Shown piece after piece: positions 11,045 through 22,580 of a stretch of DNA of 64,000 bases (positions are counted from its first letter, which is position 1; each line of letters starts with the position of its first letter). Origin of the DNA: Campanula takesimana (taxonomy: Eukaryota; Streptophyta; Magnoliopsida; Asterales; Campanulaceae); assembly GCA_026119855.1 (NCBI GenBank), contig JAOWBW010001454.1:186001-250000 (forward strand), written 5' to 3'. The notes beneath the pieces are model-generated. The model made no database searches and was not told where the DNA came from. It saw only the letters and a list, made by a program, of their open reading frames with translations. Made by a program: the position numbers and the translations under genes.

Positions 11045-14030
11045 CTATTTCTTCCTTGACTTAATAGGGGCTTGACCACGGTCCGCCTTGTCATTCCTTT
11101 TCCTCTTATGCAAATGTATCTTGAAAACGGGAGGAACATCAAGTCTGCTGAACACCGAGGGAGTCAACCTTGTGAACACGTGAGGCCTGTCAAGAGCTTG
11201 AAATTTACCGGGAAGTCTGTTGGTAGTGGTGCCCTAGGCACGTTTAATAAACGTTGTAATTGTTATCATTTATTTCATATCAATAAAGAGATGTTTTGAT
11301 TATTATTGTTGTTCATGTTTACTTATAATAATCTCCGTCCCTAGTACTTGTTAAGCACTAGTATAAAGGCTAAATGATCATGGGATGATCATGTTAGATT
11401 TATGGGTACTTGTTTGGAACAAGGTACTGGACATGACCCGCTATATGAGATTTATGTCATGGTCTATGTCGTACATATATCTCATATTAGTTATGTCATT
11501 TGAATCCTTAGACTTGAAGTTATTATAGTCTTCCACTTGATGAACATTATGTTTGACATACTCAAATGCTACCTTTAACCGGGTAGTTATAAAGGGTATG
11601 ATTGGCATAATCGGATTCACGTAGGGAAGAGTAATAAGGTAAATGGATTTGTCCCTCTTCGGAGAGATGTCAAGCTTAGGCCTCTCGTAGGAATGATGTT
11701 GATGAAAATGTTTGGCCGGACTCAAATGAATTGATTAGATCAATGTCATTTGTATTATCAACATATTCGGAATCGAGAAAGTATTGAACAAAACAAGTTG
11801 ACTTGTTGACCATGACTTGTGTTCAATGACATCATGGACAAAGGGATTATGACATGTTCTAAAGGAATGTGAACTTGTATCTAGTTATACTATTTGGGTA
11901 GGTATGACGGTTTGCTAGAACCTAATCATATCTTATGGTTTCATGTTTGAACCCATTGCCAACTTAGTGTAATCCTAGAGGGTCACACACAATAGAACGA
12001 ATCTTAAATAAGGACTATATTGGAATTTGGAAATTAGGGAAATCTGGGGAAGGTGTGCGACCGCACAAAAGGTCTTGGGCAGCCACACAGCTTGGCACAG
12101 AAAGTAACAGAAACCTTCCAGATAGATGTGCGGCCGCACATGTGTTTTGAGCGGCCGCACACCATGTCGGGACTGGTTTCCTAATTTGATTTGCAAAAGA
12201 ATTTTGGACGGGTTTAGACACAAGTTTCCTATTTGGAATAGGTCTAACTTGTATATAAACAGCCAAATTCAGGCCAGAACAACATGATAGCTTTTGTGCA
12301 AGTCTCTAAAGAGTTTGAGAGTGTTTTATTTTGAGACATCTTAGATTGAAGAACAAAATAATACACAAACCAATATTCCATATAGTTCATATTAATTGTG
12401 AAAACGTGTTTCACAATATTGGTCTAGCAACCAAGATCAAGTGTTCTTGATATTCGTTCAAGGTGTGGATACCGCTAAAGGGTGAAGCTTATCATCTTCA
12501 AGTTCGTGTTCTTACTAGTTTGTGATTAAAGCTTCAATTTCTCCACCAAGATCAAAGACCAAGTTCAAAGTCATCAAGGGTTAGTTTTTCTAGTATTCAT
12601 ATTGTTGTATTTGATTTAATCATATGAATGGATCTATGGGCTTTGGGTTTCATAAATGCTATTTTCCGCTGCGCATGTTACTCCGAAACCCAACAAAGTC
12701 CATTCGCCCTCTTCTCGTAAAAGTCACTATCCGTAAAGTCTTGAGTGGCATCTACACTGATATTAGAAGGATCCTCCTTAGCTTCATTCTTCCTCAAATT
12801 CAAGCTAGGCTCGAATTGGCCCCCCAACAGAGAACGGAGAATCTCATCAATACCCTCGACACTGGGACGGAGTTCTTTAAGGAACCAATCCAAATATTTA
12901 TCCGATAAATAACCGCTCCCTCCATCATGATGAAGATTGGTCCAACGGTCTATAGTGGTGCCTTGCCCCCAAGCATGAGCCAAGCTCGTAGAGAACTCTA
13001 AGTCCATGAAAGAAATATCTTGAGGCTGCCCCCTAACACGAAAGTGTCCTGCTATTGACCAAACTGTCGTATCACCCTTCGAGCAAAGTAAAATGAGGAA
13101 TCTCTCAAACCCAGAAGGACGACCCTGTCATATCCAAGGGTATTAGCTATAAACCTCCTCACCTTCCAAAAGGGTGGACACCAAGCAATATCATCAGTCT
13201 CCGCTTTAGCAAAAAGATAGGCCCACTCCTCAATGCTAAGACCCTTCACCAATAATCTCCGCCTATGAAAAGTATAAGGAGAATACTCGGTCGGGGAGAT
13301 CAACAGTTTAAAATGTTCTCTGACCAAATAGTTAACAACAAGGGACTTCCCCGGGTAATAGAGCCGGTTCGGTGTAACTCATCAAGGTCATGAAGGGTCT
13401 CCCCTAAGATGAGAGGAACGACGTTGAAGGCCCGTCCTCTAGCTTGCAAAACGATGTCCACGATCTCCGTGTCCGCCATGCCGCATTTGCTCGTAAAAAG
13501 CACGCTTCGGAATAAGCATAATGCCAAGAGGCAACATTGGGAATCCACACCATGAGTGCGTGTCACGCGACCCCTAAATCTTCTAGGCAAAGTGTGGAGA
13601 TCAACATAACGGTTATGAATGTAACTCTGCGCCTCAGGGAGCCTATGCTCAATAAATCCCTAAGACATTCCACCGGCACCTTGTCATACTTAGGCACCGC
13701 AATCACCCCTATCAATGGCATATCCAGGATAGCCGTCATCTCCTCTACAGTGGGGACCATCTCATTAAGCTAAAAGTTGAAGAGATGAGTTGAAGGATCC
13801 CAAAAGCGTGCAACTCCCTTTAAAAGGTCCCAATCTGGTTTTAGGTTCTTCAAGGTGAAAAGAATCTTAAAACCGAACATCTCTACGAATCTTCCTTGAC
13901 GATCCTTTTCAAACGAACGAAAGAACGTTGCTAAGTCATCCTTGTAGCGTTCCACCAATTCCAAGTCAAAAGAGAACTCATCAACAATTATTGATGAAGG
14001 GACGGACTTGCTTGGGGGCATTGGGAGCAA
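11045..14030 (-). pseudogene. Plant-mobile-domain-like (DUF7745-type) pseudogene split by a solo LTR
   Basis: Coding similarity runs on the minus strand from ATG 14028-14030 to 12696 and resumes at 11217, ending at TAG 11045-11047. The resumed part continues the interrupted frame, with a lysine/arginine-rich tail (HKRKRNDK, IKSRKK). Landmarks are VERYKDDLATFF, GVARFWDPSTHLFNF, NEMVPTVEEMTAILD and LDELHRTGSITRG. These match the layout of plant mobile-domain/aminotransferase-like proteins of the DUF7745 type that are spread by transposons; no catalytic role is established. It is broken by an in-frame TAG at about 13770, several frameshifts between 13760 and 13000, and the solo LTR. An antisense TATA (TATATAAAC, 14111-14119) lies about 85 bases upstream of the ATG. 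Confidence 0.65.
11218..12695 (+). mobile_element. Solo copia LTR with 5-bp target duplication
   Basis: A complete LTR starting TGTTGGTAGTGG and ending CCCAACA, flanked on both sides by AAGTC (11213-11217 and 12696-12700). The flanking mobile-domain coding sequence reads through when the LTR is removed. No internal region is present, so the element was reduced to a solo LTR by recombination between its own LTRs. A CpG cassette (12053-12165) carries four TGTGCGGCCGCAC-type motifs in two pairs, about 90 bases upstream of TATATAA at 12252. Confidence 0.93.
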
Positions 14031-14655
14031 AAGGTTGAGAATTCTACTCCAAAAGAAAAGTTCTCAGAACTGGTTTAAGGTTGTATGGTATTCTAGGATG
14101 GACTAGAGGTGTTTATATACAAGTTCAGACACCAAATCCTCGAGGAAAAAGGATAAACAGCCGCAGATTCATAGGATGACTCGTACGAGACATGAATGTC
14201 TCGTACAAGGCATCTCCCAGTTCAGACGGCAGAGACTCTGCTCAGATTCAGGTTTCCCGACAAGTCAAAACATGCCTCAAACACCTCAGAAATGCACCCT
14301 AGACAGTTCATACATCACATACAAATGACCCAGCACGAATCCATCCCATAAAAAGAACCCTCGGTTGACCAAACGGACGTGAATCAATCCATTACACAGT
14401 CAGAAATAAAAACTAAAATTAACAAATGTATGTATGTTAGGGTTAGGAGTTAACTGCTGTATAGGTACAAACCAAAGAAAGACAAATTGTCTTCGCCTAC
14501 GCCGAGGAAATAAATACATCAACAAAAAAGAGGGAATGAGGGATCCTATCAAGCTCGGGCATTAAGACACAAAGGACGTCACCACCGCCATGTGATCATT
14601 CGTCAGTCTGAGGTCTCTTCCCGCAAGAAGCCGACTCTGCTGTCTGGTGAGCCAA
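14031..14655. promoter_or_regulatory. Intergenic promoter region of the antisense mobile-domain gene
   Basis: This separates two minus-strand mobile-domain loci. It contains the TATA box for the downstream gene (14111-14119, minus) and, 60 bases further upstream, a pair of CTCGTACGAG-type palindromes (14182-14191 and an imperfect partner at about 14203-14212, 14177-14214 overall). The same palindrome pair occurs in the LTR at 18081-18122 and upstream of the next gene at 16757-16801. The rest (14215-14655) shows nothing recognisable. Confidence 0.55.
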
Positions 14656-16605
14656 TCAGCCTAAGAGTCCTACGGTCTCTCTCTTTACCCTCTTGGCATA
14701 GGCCATAAACTGGGCAAGCCGTCCGGCGACCTCTCTATACTCGGAAATAGGCACCTGTTGAGAAGAAACAAAGAAAAATAATAAAATTATCAATCAAATG
14801 ATAAGTGAGAATATGAATGGCAAAACGACAGAGAAAGAAGAGTCATAAACTATACCATGGTCGCATCAGCAGGAGGTATGAGTCCCTCAGGCATATTGTA
14901 TTTAGCGGGAAGGTCCTCGACGCTCTCTATCCCCTCAGCCATGCTGTAGGTAAATGAATCCGGTCTGAGCTGCGGACGGAAAGGGACATGAACAACTCCC
15001 TGGGCATGAGCCTGATCACCCTCCAGAATCAACCGAGGCATGAGACGAGTAAGAAAGTCCTGGTAGTCAGCCTCGAGATGCATATGGTCAAAGGCAACCT
15101 GACCTATAATGAGCTCCTCTCTCTCCTCATCCTCGATAGCCTGGGAGTCAAGCATATGAGCCGGTGGGTCCAAAGGGACAATGAGATCAAGCCTACCACC
15201 GTCATGCTGGTGAGAGACCCTCTCTCCCAAATAAAAGCATCCCCCACCGAGGCTGATCATCAGTAATCTTATACCAGCATACCCGTAAGCCTGATGAATC
15301 CTTAAACTCCTCCAAGGGAAGAGAGCAGTATCAACATCGGGAATGACGGTCTGCTCGTCAAGATACCGCCTCATCTTCTCTATAGGCAAGTCTGCCCCCT
15401 CAGCCTGCTTATTATGGGTATCCCTGTTGGCCCTACGCCACCTCAATGTGTCTGGAAACATGGCAGGATTATCCCGGAGGTCAAAGTTGAAGAGTCTCAA
15501 CATGACGTAACCCCAAACCTATAAATGGAAGAAACATAGAAAAATGTCAACATGAAATGGTTAAAATAAGAATGCTACCGAGACTGAAAGTAAACCAGGG
15601 GTGAAATAAAGGAGGAATACGAAAGAAGATGAATATTATACCTCCCAAGCATGGCTATATCCACCCAAGCTAGCGTTCGCCCGATCTCGCGAACTCTCAT
15701 CCATGGCAAAGTGAATAAGGCAGTCGATACATGATTGGCAAAGAGCGTCTCAGAAAATGCCCACCACAGAAAGCCACGGACAGCTATAATGCGAGTATTA
15801 ACAGATCCCATCTGACCCGCATTAACAGTAACATAAGGTCCACCTTATCCCTCAAGGCCTTGAGAGGGACTCCCCTGCCCGAGGTGCGCACAGTGAAGCC
15901 CAGAAGGTGCCTCATTTCATCACTACCAGGGAGGAAATCAGGATCCACCTCAATCGGCTCAACAGCGATAGAGAGCCCGGTAATAGCATGAAAATCAGTA
16001 GGAGTCATGGTAACCTCACCCCACCGCATATGCATGGTATAAGTGCTATCCCACCAACGCTCCCAGATAACCTGAAGCATATGGGTGTTTCTCCTCTCAC
16101 CCACCAAGCCGTCAAAGAAAGGCCTGAGCCCCATATTCTCAATCTCGTGTTTCAACTCAATATTTAGAGTTGCCCACCTCTCAGCAACTGCCCGCACACT
16201 GCCCCTGCAGTTGTTGATAACTTTGAATGACTGCAAACAGTAAAGACAAAAGAGACGAATATCAGAAAAGCGGTAAAATCCTCATTTAAGTATTTTACCC
16301 GAAAAATCGTAGAATTGCCTAGAACAAGAGTCGAAATCATGTACTAGTACACTACATTGGATTTCAACATCAACAAGGATGAAATTCCATCAAAAGATCA
16401 GCCATGCAAAACCACGAGATTGAGACATGCAACAATAGAATTGACATGAAAGCTCAGTAGAAGGAAGAGATCCTTACCCGCCTCGTCCGAACAGCATGAG
16501 AAACATTATCCTCGGAAACGGACACAACTCATCCGTCACCCACCTCTTTCCCTTCATATACCTACGAAAGAGGTGTTCTTTGTGGGATAGATTAGCATCG
16601 GCCAT
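14656..16605 (-). pseudogene. Plant mobile domain (PMD) locus, spliced, probably decayed
   Basis: Four exons are suggested: 16478-16605 (ATG at 16603-16605, ending at a GTAAGG donor), about 15642-16230, 14856-15518 and 14656-14754 (stop TGA 14656-14658). Landmarks are TYTMHMRWGEVTMTPTDFHA, ITGLSIAVEPIEVDP, GFLWWAFSETLFANHVSTAL, VWGYVMLRLFNFD and FPDTLRWRRANRD. These fit the plant mobile domain, a family carried by Mutator-like and gypsy elements and found in a few host genes. Exon 3 joins exon 4 in phase. Exon 1 to 2 and exon 2 to 3 do not, and a frame change is needed near 15800, so the locus is probably non-functional. It lies antisense to the Tat-lineage LTR that follows at 17899, as extra antisense frames do in some Tat elements. 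Confidence 0.65.
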
Positions 16606-17898
16606 TAGAAAGGGTTGGGAATCACTAGAGCTCGGTGAAAATGAAGATTTTTTAGAAAGAAAATCGCCTAGGGTTGAGAACTCTTAGAAATAAAGTGTGA
16701 AAATTGATTTTAAATTCACTTTCAGCGCCTGATATGCGCCTGCTCTGTGCAAAATCAGGGATGACTCGTACGAGGCATCTATCTCTCGTACGAGGTATCC
16801 CTCAAAAATCCAGTAGAAAACCCCGTTTTCTCAGGAAATTCCAGAAAAGCCTTGCTTTTAACAGAAATGTTAGAAAAAGCCCTGCTTTTGACTGAAAGGT
16901 CAACTCTGAACCCGGTTCAAGATAGAACATTGAGTCGTCAACAAAGGAATATTTTCAGAATTGGAACAAGTAAAGTTGTTTCTCAGTATGAATTTATTCT
17001 CACCGCACATCCAAGATCATGGGTGACAAACAAAATCTGCATCAGCAAACTCTAAATCCCATGACTGTCATCGAGACGTATATTAATGGCACAAGATTTA
17101 CAAAGCTGGGAATCCCACAACTGTTATCGAGACGTAAGTTAATAACATAGGATCCCACCATTTAGAGTCCCATAATTTCCATCGAGACGTATGTTAATGG
17201 CATAGGATTCATATTTTCAACGGAAAGGAAGTCACGTTGAAAGGAGAAGCAAGGTCCAAGTAATTGGTGTCTCCACATCCAGTGATCCCACAATTGTTAT
17301 CGAGGCGTACGCTAATAACATAGGATTCACACCCCCCCCCCCAGAGTCCCATAATTGTCATCACGATGTAAGTTAATGGCATAGGATTCATATTTTCAAC
17401 GGAAAGAAGTCGTGTTGAAAGGAGAAGAAAGATCCGAGTAATTGGTGTCTCCGAAATCTGGAATCCCATAATTGTTATCAAGGCATATGCTAATAACATA
17501 GGATTCCCACCAGGGCTGAAGACGTGTCGTCATCAACAATAGGGTATATTCAGAATTGGAGTCAAAGAGATTGATTCCTCAGTATGGATTGCAACTGGAG
17601 ACGGTTCATCATCAACAAAAAGGAGTATATTCAGAATTGGGTCAAGGACATTGATTCCTCAGTATGGGTTACTCTCTAAACTCTAAACTTTACTTACTGC
17701 AGTATTGTTTTCGAAAATGATTTTCAAAATACCTCAAGCCTCCATTTTTGCATATTTTGGAGTCGAACTACGTTTGGTCTAATTTCCTTCCGAGGAATAC
17801 GTAGGCAGCTTTCTAGCACGACCATACCTAAAGTTCTAAATGGTGTCTTTTCTATCAACGACGTTACTTCTTTCATAAGTATCGTTGCCGAAGGGCTC
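16606..17898 (+). repeat. Tat-lineage 3' UTR with tandem repeats
   Basis: This non-coding stretch includes the antisense gene's upstream region, with a CTCGTACGAG pair at 16757-16801. It then holds repeats: about 17050-17510 contains alternating 70-base blocks (CATAGGATTC, TCATCGAGACGTA) within a longer period of about 178 bases, and a 75-base unit with TTCAGAATTGG...CCTCAGTATGG recurs at about 16930, 17530 and 17600. At 17763-17810 comes GAACTACGT...GGAATACGTAGGCAGC, a motif I associate with the 3' end of Tat/Ogre-type elements. The region ends GTTGCCGAAGGGCTC against the LTR. Confidence 0.65.
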
Positions 17899-18854
17899 TA
17901 TAGACACCCCATTTTGAACGTTGATTCATAATCACACTATTTCTGGTCTCGCCTTTGATTTGGGTCGAAACTCGTTAAGTTGGACATGTTTTGTTATGTT
18001 TCTAACTGACTCCGTTAGTCAGGGACCAAAGCGAACACCAAAACTACTGTAGAAGGGCATAAATGTGATTCCAGCACAAAGATGCCTCGTACGAGACATT
18101 AATGTCTCGTACGAGACATCCCCCTTTGACAGTCGAGTTTAACAGTTTCCTTGTTAATCTCAACCTCGTTTCTTGGCAAAGACTTCTTAATTCGGGAAAG
18201 TTGGAAAGGACAATCAGAGAGTCCAAATAAACCTCTTTGGAAATCAAGTCATTGATTCTCATCCAAATTAAACCCCCTTGCTTGGTCCCTAAGCCTTGAA
18301 ACCCTATAAATATAGCTTTTCTTGCCTAGAATGACTAATGGTCAACCAAAGAAGGTCTCCTAAAACCCTACACACCCAAAATCTATCAAGAAGGCTCTCA
18401 TAATCAGCCTCTTCCTCATACCCACGAAATTTAGAAGATCATAACTCAAGCCAAGTCAAGTTCTTTGGATCATCAAGGCCTTTAGTCAAGGCCATCCATA
18501 GGATTCTCGAAGAACGCTTAGGTAAAACTCTTTGTTTTCTATCTTCTCATCTTCTTGTTTGCCTTGAACTAGTGTGATTTCATTAAAGGATTAGCCTAGA
18601 GCCATTAAAGGATTAGCCTAGAGCCTCTCCGATTCATGGAGATGATCTCGAAGCATATGATCCGACATCCCAAATAAATAAGAAATTATTTATTTGGCTT
18701 CTTTGGTACATTAACTAGATAATTTTAAGATAATGATGATGATTTCGTAAGGAAGACAGATCCTAGATCGGGTGGATTGGGTGCTCCTTGAACTTCCCAA
18801 TCCATAACTTAGCCCCTGAACTCAAGAATCTCACAGTCCGTGTTCCGTTAAACA
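17899..18854 (+). repeat. Tat-lineage LTR (copy 1)
   Basis: It starts TATAGACACCCC (the expected TG is now TA) and ends near TTCCGTTAAACA, followed within three bases by a primer-binding-like TGGCGACTC. About 956 bases. It carries a palindromic pair of CTCGTACGAG motifs (18081-18122) upstream of TATAAATA at 18305. A second copy lies at 44616-45569. Upstream is a 3' UTR and downstream a binding-site-like sequence, so it may have been shared between two internal regions. Confidence 0.65.
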
Positions 18855-18939
18855 TGGTGGCGACTCACAACAAATCGAGCAACAATCAAGTCCTTACAAC
18901 CCAAAGCACGAGAAGGACGCGCGCGCTCATAGTATGGGA
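18855..18939 (+). other. Primer-binding-like site and start of a lost Tat internal region
   Basis: TGGCGACTC at 18858-18866 resembles the binding site that follows Tat-lineage 5' LTRs. The sequence then runs about 70 bases, including a GCGCGCGC stretch, before passing into a copia LTR relict. The rest of that internal region is missing. Confidence 0.45.
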
Positions 18940-20281
18940 TACAAGTTAAACATATGGGTATGTGTTGGTGAACATATACTGGACATGACCCAAAGATGAG
19001 GTTTATGTCATGGTCATAATGTCATAATTAAACCTCTAAATAGTTATATCATTGAATCCCTAGACTTGAGATTATTACGGTCTTCCACATAATGGAGATC
19101 ATGTTTGACATATTCAAACGTTACTCTTAACCAAGTAATTATAAAGGATATGATTGGCATGATCAAAGCTATATAGGGAAGTGTAATAAGTCAGGATGGG
19201 ATTTGTCCCTCCTTATGAGAGATGTCATGCTTGGGCCCCTCAATAAATAGTATTGATGAAATGCATAGCCGTGCTCAAATGAATTGATATGATCAATGTC
19301 ATTTGTGTTATCAAAACTATTTGGGATTGAGAAAAGTATTGGTCATTCTAAGTTGACCATTGACCATGGCTTACGCTTAATGACATCGTGGACAAAAGGA
19401 TTATGATATGTTCTATAAAAGATTCATGAACTTTGACAAGTTATATTAATTGGGTAGTCATGATGGCTTACTAGATTCCGCTCATGATTTATGTTATCAA
19501 ATGGTTTTGATCAAATTTCCAAATTAATATAATCCTATGGGGTCACACACAAAAGAACGAATTGCAAAAGGGCTAAATTGGAATTTCGTAAATTCTTAAA
19601 ATCAGATTTTAAGAAGAAAAACGAAAACAGGATTCTGCTATTGGTCCGGTCGGACCTTTAGACATACCCGGTCGGACCTAAGGGAGATCCGAGCGGACCT
19701 GGTCCTTGACCTGGTCGGACCCTTAGGTGATCCGGTCGAACCAGTGTCTAGACCCGGGTGGACCTATGCTGTTATGAGAATCTGACTTTTTGACTCCAGG
19801 TTTTGACGGGAGTTAGACTTCCAAACCTAAACTAGTTGGGTTTAAGAAGTATAAAAACCCCTCTCAATCCCCTAGTTCAGAAGTGATTATTGTAATCATA
19901 ATTGATAGCCTCCAAGAGAGAAAACCTAGTCTTCTTCTTCCTCAAGAACAAGAACCCTAGTTTTCATAGAGCCTCCATAATAGAAATGTGTTCTATTGGA
20001 TCTAGTAATCTGGATCAAGAAGGTGTTCTTGATATTCATTCGCGTGTGGATACACATAGAGGGCGTTGATCTCAACTCCTCCAAGTTCGTGATTCATCGA
20101 TTCAAGGCGTGTTCCCGCGATCGTGATTCAAGAGCGCGAAGAACAAAGATTCAAAATCTGGAAATTTTAAAGCTCCATCACGGTTAGTATTCTAAATTCA
20201 ACTCCGTATTAATTTAATTATTTTGAATGGATCTAGGCTTTTGGGTTTATTCCGCTGCGCTTGATTGTGCAAAACCCAATA
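18940..20281 (+). repeat. Copia LTR relict with GGTCGGAC cassette (copy 1)
   Basis: The blocks follow the order of the complete copia LTR at 11218-12695 (GGACATGACCC, GGTCACACACAA, ATGGATCTA, TTCCGCTGCGC) but are strongly diverged. The 5' end is missing and the 3' end reads CCCAATA in place of CCCAACA. A cassette at 19640-19770 has six GGTCGGACC-type copies, and TATAAAAA follows at 19850. The copy at 45650-46996 keeps the intact CCCAACA end. Confidence 0.7.
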
Positions 20282-20377
20282 CCAAAGTGCTGAGCTGTGC
20301 ACATACGGTCAGATGGCTAGTTTAAGAAACCTTGTTTCCTGAAAATAAATCTCAAGGAAAAAGTCATAAATTGATGA

Positions 20378-21115
20378 TGTAACGACCCGAACTTTCACAA
20401 TATAAATATAATTCATAAACTAGGGAAATCCACAATCGTCAACATAAGTTCATATCCAACGGTAACATTCAACGGCTAGTTTACTCTAACCATAAATCAA
20501 AACAATGCAAAAGCGTAACTAATATTCAAATCCCAACGGCTACTACAATCCACTAGCTCAACACAAAACAAAAATAATGTCTTAAACTCCTTGATAACCA
20601 CAGACTTCCCTTCCTTGCAATCCATCTAGATCCTTAGTCTTTACCTGGGAAAAATAATATAAGAAGGGGTGAGCAAACAATGTTCAGTAAGTTCATACGG
20701 GATCTCTCCGGGTACTAAGAAGAGATGACCGAAAGAACGGAGCCAAACAATATTCTCAACGAAAGGCTAACATCAATAAGCTTTAACTATACTTACACAA
20801 AATACAGTTATCATATTCAAATAATTATGGCCCTAGTACAAGTTCGTCAATTCCATAGTTTCATTCATCACCTTTTCAGGGTGTCGAGAGACCTTACACC
20901 TCCTCACGGTGCTCCCTCATTAAGTTCGATCATGATCATTTAGCCACTTCATCAAGCAGCGTTTACGCCTAATTCTTTTCAATCAAATTAGACTATCTTA
21001 ATTAGCCCTTTTCACTCAGACTAATTTTAGCTAAGTCCTTTTCAATCAGACTAAGCCAACTGCACCTGTTTCAATTAGATACAGCCATATTCCATAAAGT
21101 ATTCAAGGTACAAGA
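20378..21115 (-). repeat. LTR of Tekay-type element D, copy 1, left part
   Basis: It starts TGTAACGACCCG at 20378. The LTR is interrupted at 21115 by the copia insertion and resumes at 41246. The two parts together (about 1.89 kb) align with the uninterrupted LTR at 47093-49015. The 96 bases between the copia relict and this LTR hold nothing recognisable. Confidence 0.88.
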
Positions 21116-22566
21116 TGTTGGGTTTCCAAGTAACATGCGCAGCGGAATATAGCAATTAAAATTTTAAGAAACCCAAAGCCATGGATCCGTTCATATGATT
21201 AAATCAAATACAACATAATGAATAAAGGAAAAACTAACCCTTGATGGCTATCAAATTTCTCTTGGTCTTTGGTGGAGATTTGAAGACTTGATCACGATCA
21301 CAAAGCTTGAACACGAACTTTGAAGATGATGATTTTCACCCTCTAGCGGTATCCACACTTCGAACGAATATCAAAGGAACTTCTTTGATCTTGGTTGCTA
21401 GACCAATATTATGAAACACACTTTCACAATTTAATAAAGAACTATATAGAATTTATTTGTGAATTATTTTGTTCCTCAATCAAGGATATCTTAGAACAAA
21501 ATAAATTCTCTCTCCAACACTTTGGAGACTCACAAAAAGCTATTCCTGAGGTTCTGACCGAAATCATCCTTTTATACACAAGCAAGACCTATTCCAAATA
21601 GGAACCTTGTGTCAAAAGACATTCCAAATCGAATTAGGAAAGTGCCACCCGACAGTACTGTGCGGCCACCCAGAATACACTGTGCAGTCGCACATTTATC
21701 TGAAACAAACTGGTACAAAATTGGGCTAAGTGTGCGGCCGCCCAGTCCACACTGTGCGGTCGCCCACTTCCCCAGAATGTCCAGAATTTCCAAAATTCCA
21801 ATTTAGTCCTTTTAAAGATTCGTTCTATTGTGTGTGACCCTCTAGGATTATACTAAGTTAGCAATGGTTTCAAACATGAAACCATAAGATATGATTAGGT
21901 TCTAGCAAACCGTCACACCTACCCAAATAGTATAACTAGATACAAGTTTGCATTCCTTTAGAATATGTCACAATCCCTTTGTCCACGATGTCATTGAATA
22001 CAAGTCATGGTCAAACAGTCAACTTGTTTTGTTCAATACTTTTTCGATTCTGAATATGTTGATAATTCAAATGCTATTGATCCAATCAATCCATCTGAGT
22101 CCGGCCGAACATTTCATCAACATCATTCCTTCGAGGGGCCCAAGCTTGACATCTCTCCGTGGAGGGACAAATCCATTTAGCTTATTATTCTTCCCAACGG
22201 GAATCCGATTATGCCAATCATAACCTTTATAACTACCGTGTTAAGGTAGTGTTTGAATATGTCAAACACAATGTTCATCAAGTGGAAGACTATAATAACT
22301 TCATGTCTAAGGATTCAAATGATATAACTAATATGAGATATATGTTCGACATAGACCATGACATAAATCTCATACAGCGGGTCATGTCCAGTACCTTGTT
22401 CCAAACAAGTACCCATAAATCTAACATGATCATCCCATGATCATTTAGCCTTTATACTAGTGCTTAATAAGTACTAGGGGCGGAGATTATTATAAGTAAA
22501 CATTAACAACAATAATAATCAAAACATCTCTTTATTGATATGAAATAAATGATAACACTGCCAACA
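21116..22566 (-). repeat. 3' LTR of the nested copia element
   Basis: Read on the minus strand, it begins TGTTGGCAGTG at 22566 and ends CCCAACA at 21116. The purine tract ATCTCCCACTGG (as seen on the plus strand, 22567 onward) borders it. The minus-strand TATA box is at about 21570-21576. A cassette at 21655-21775 has four TGTGCGGCCGCCCA-type motifs in two pairs. About 33 bases near its start, present in the other LTR at about 41206-41238 and in the solo LTR, are missing here. Confidence 0.9.
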
Positions 22567-22580
22567 ATCTCCCACTGGCC

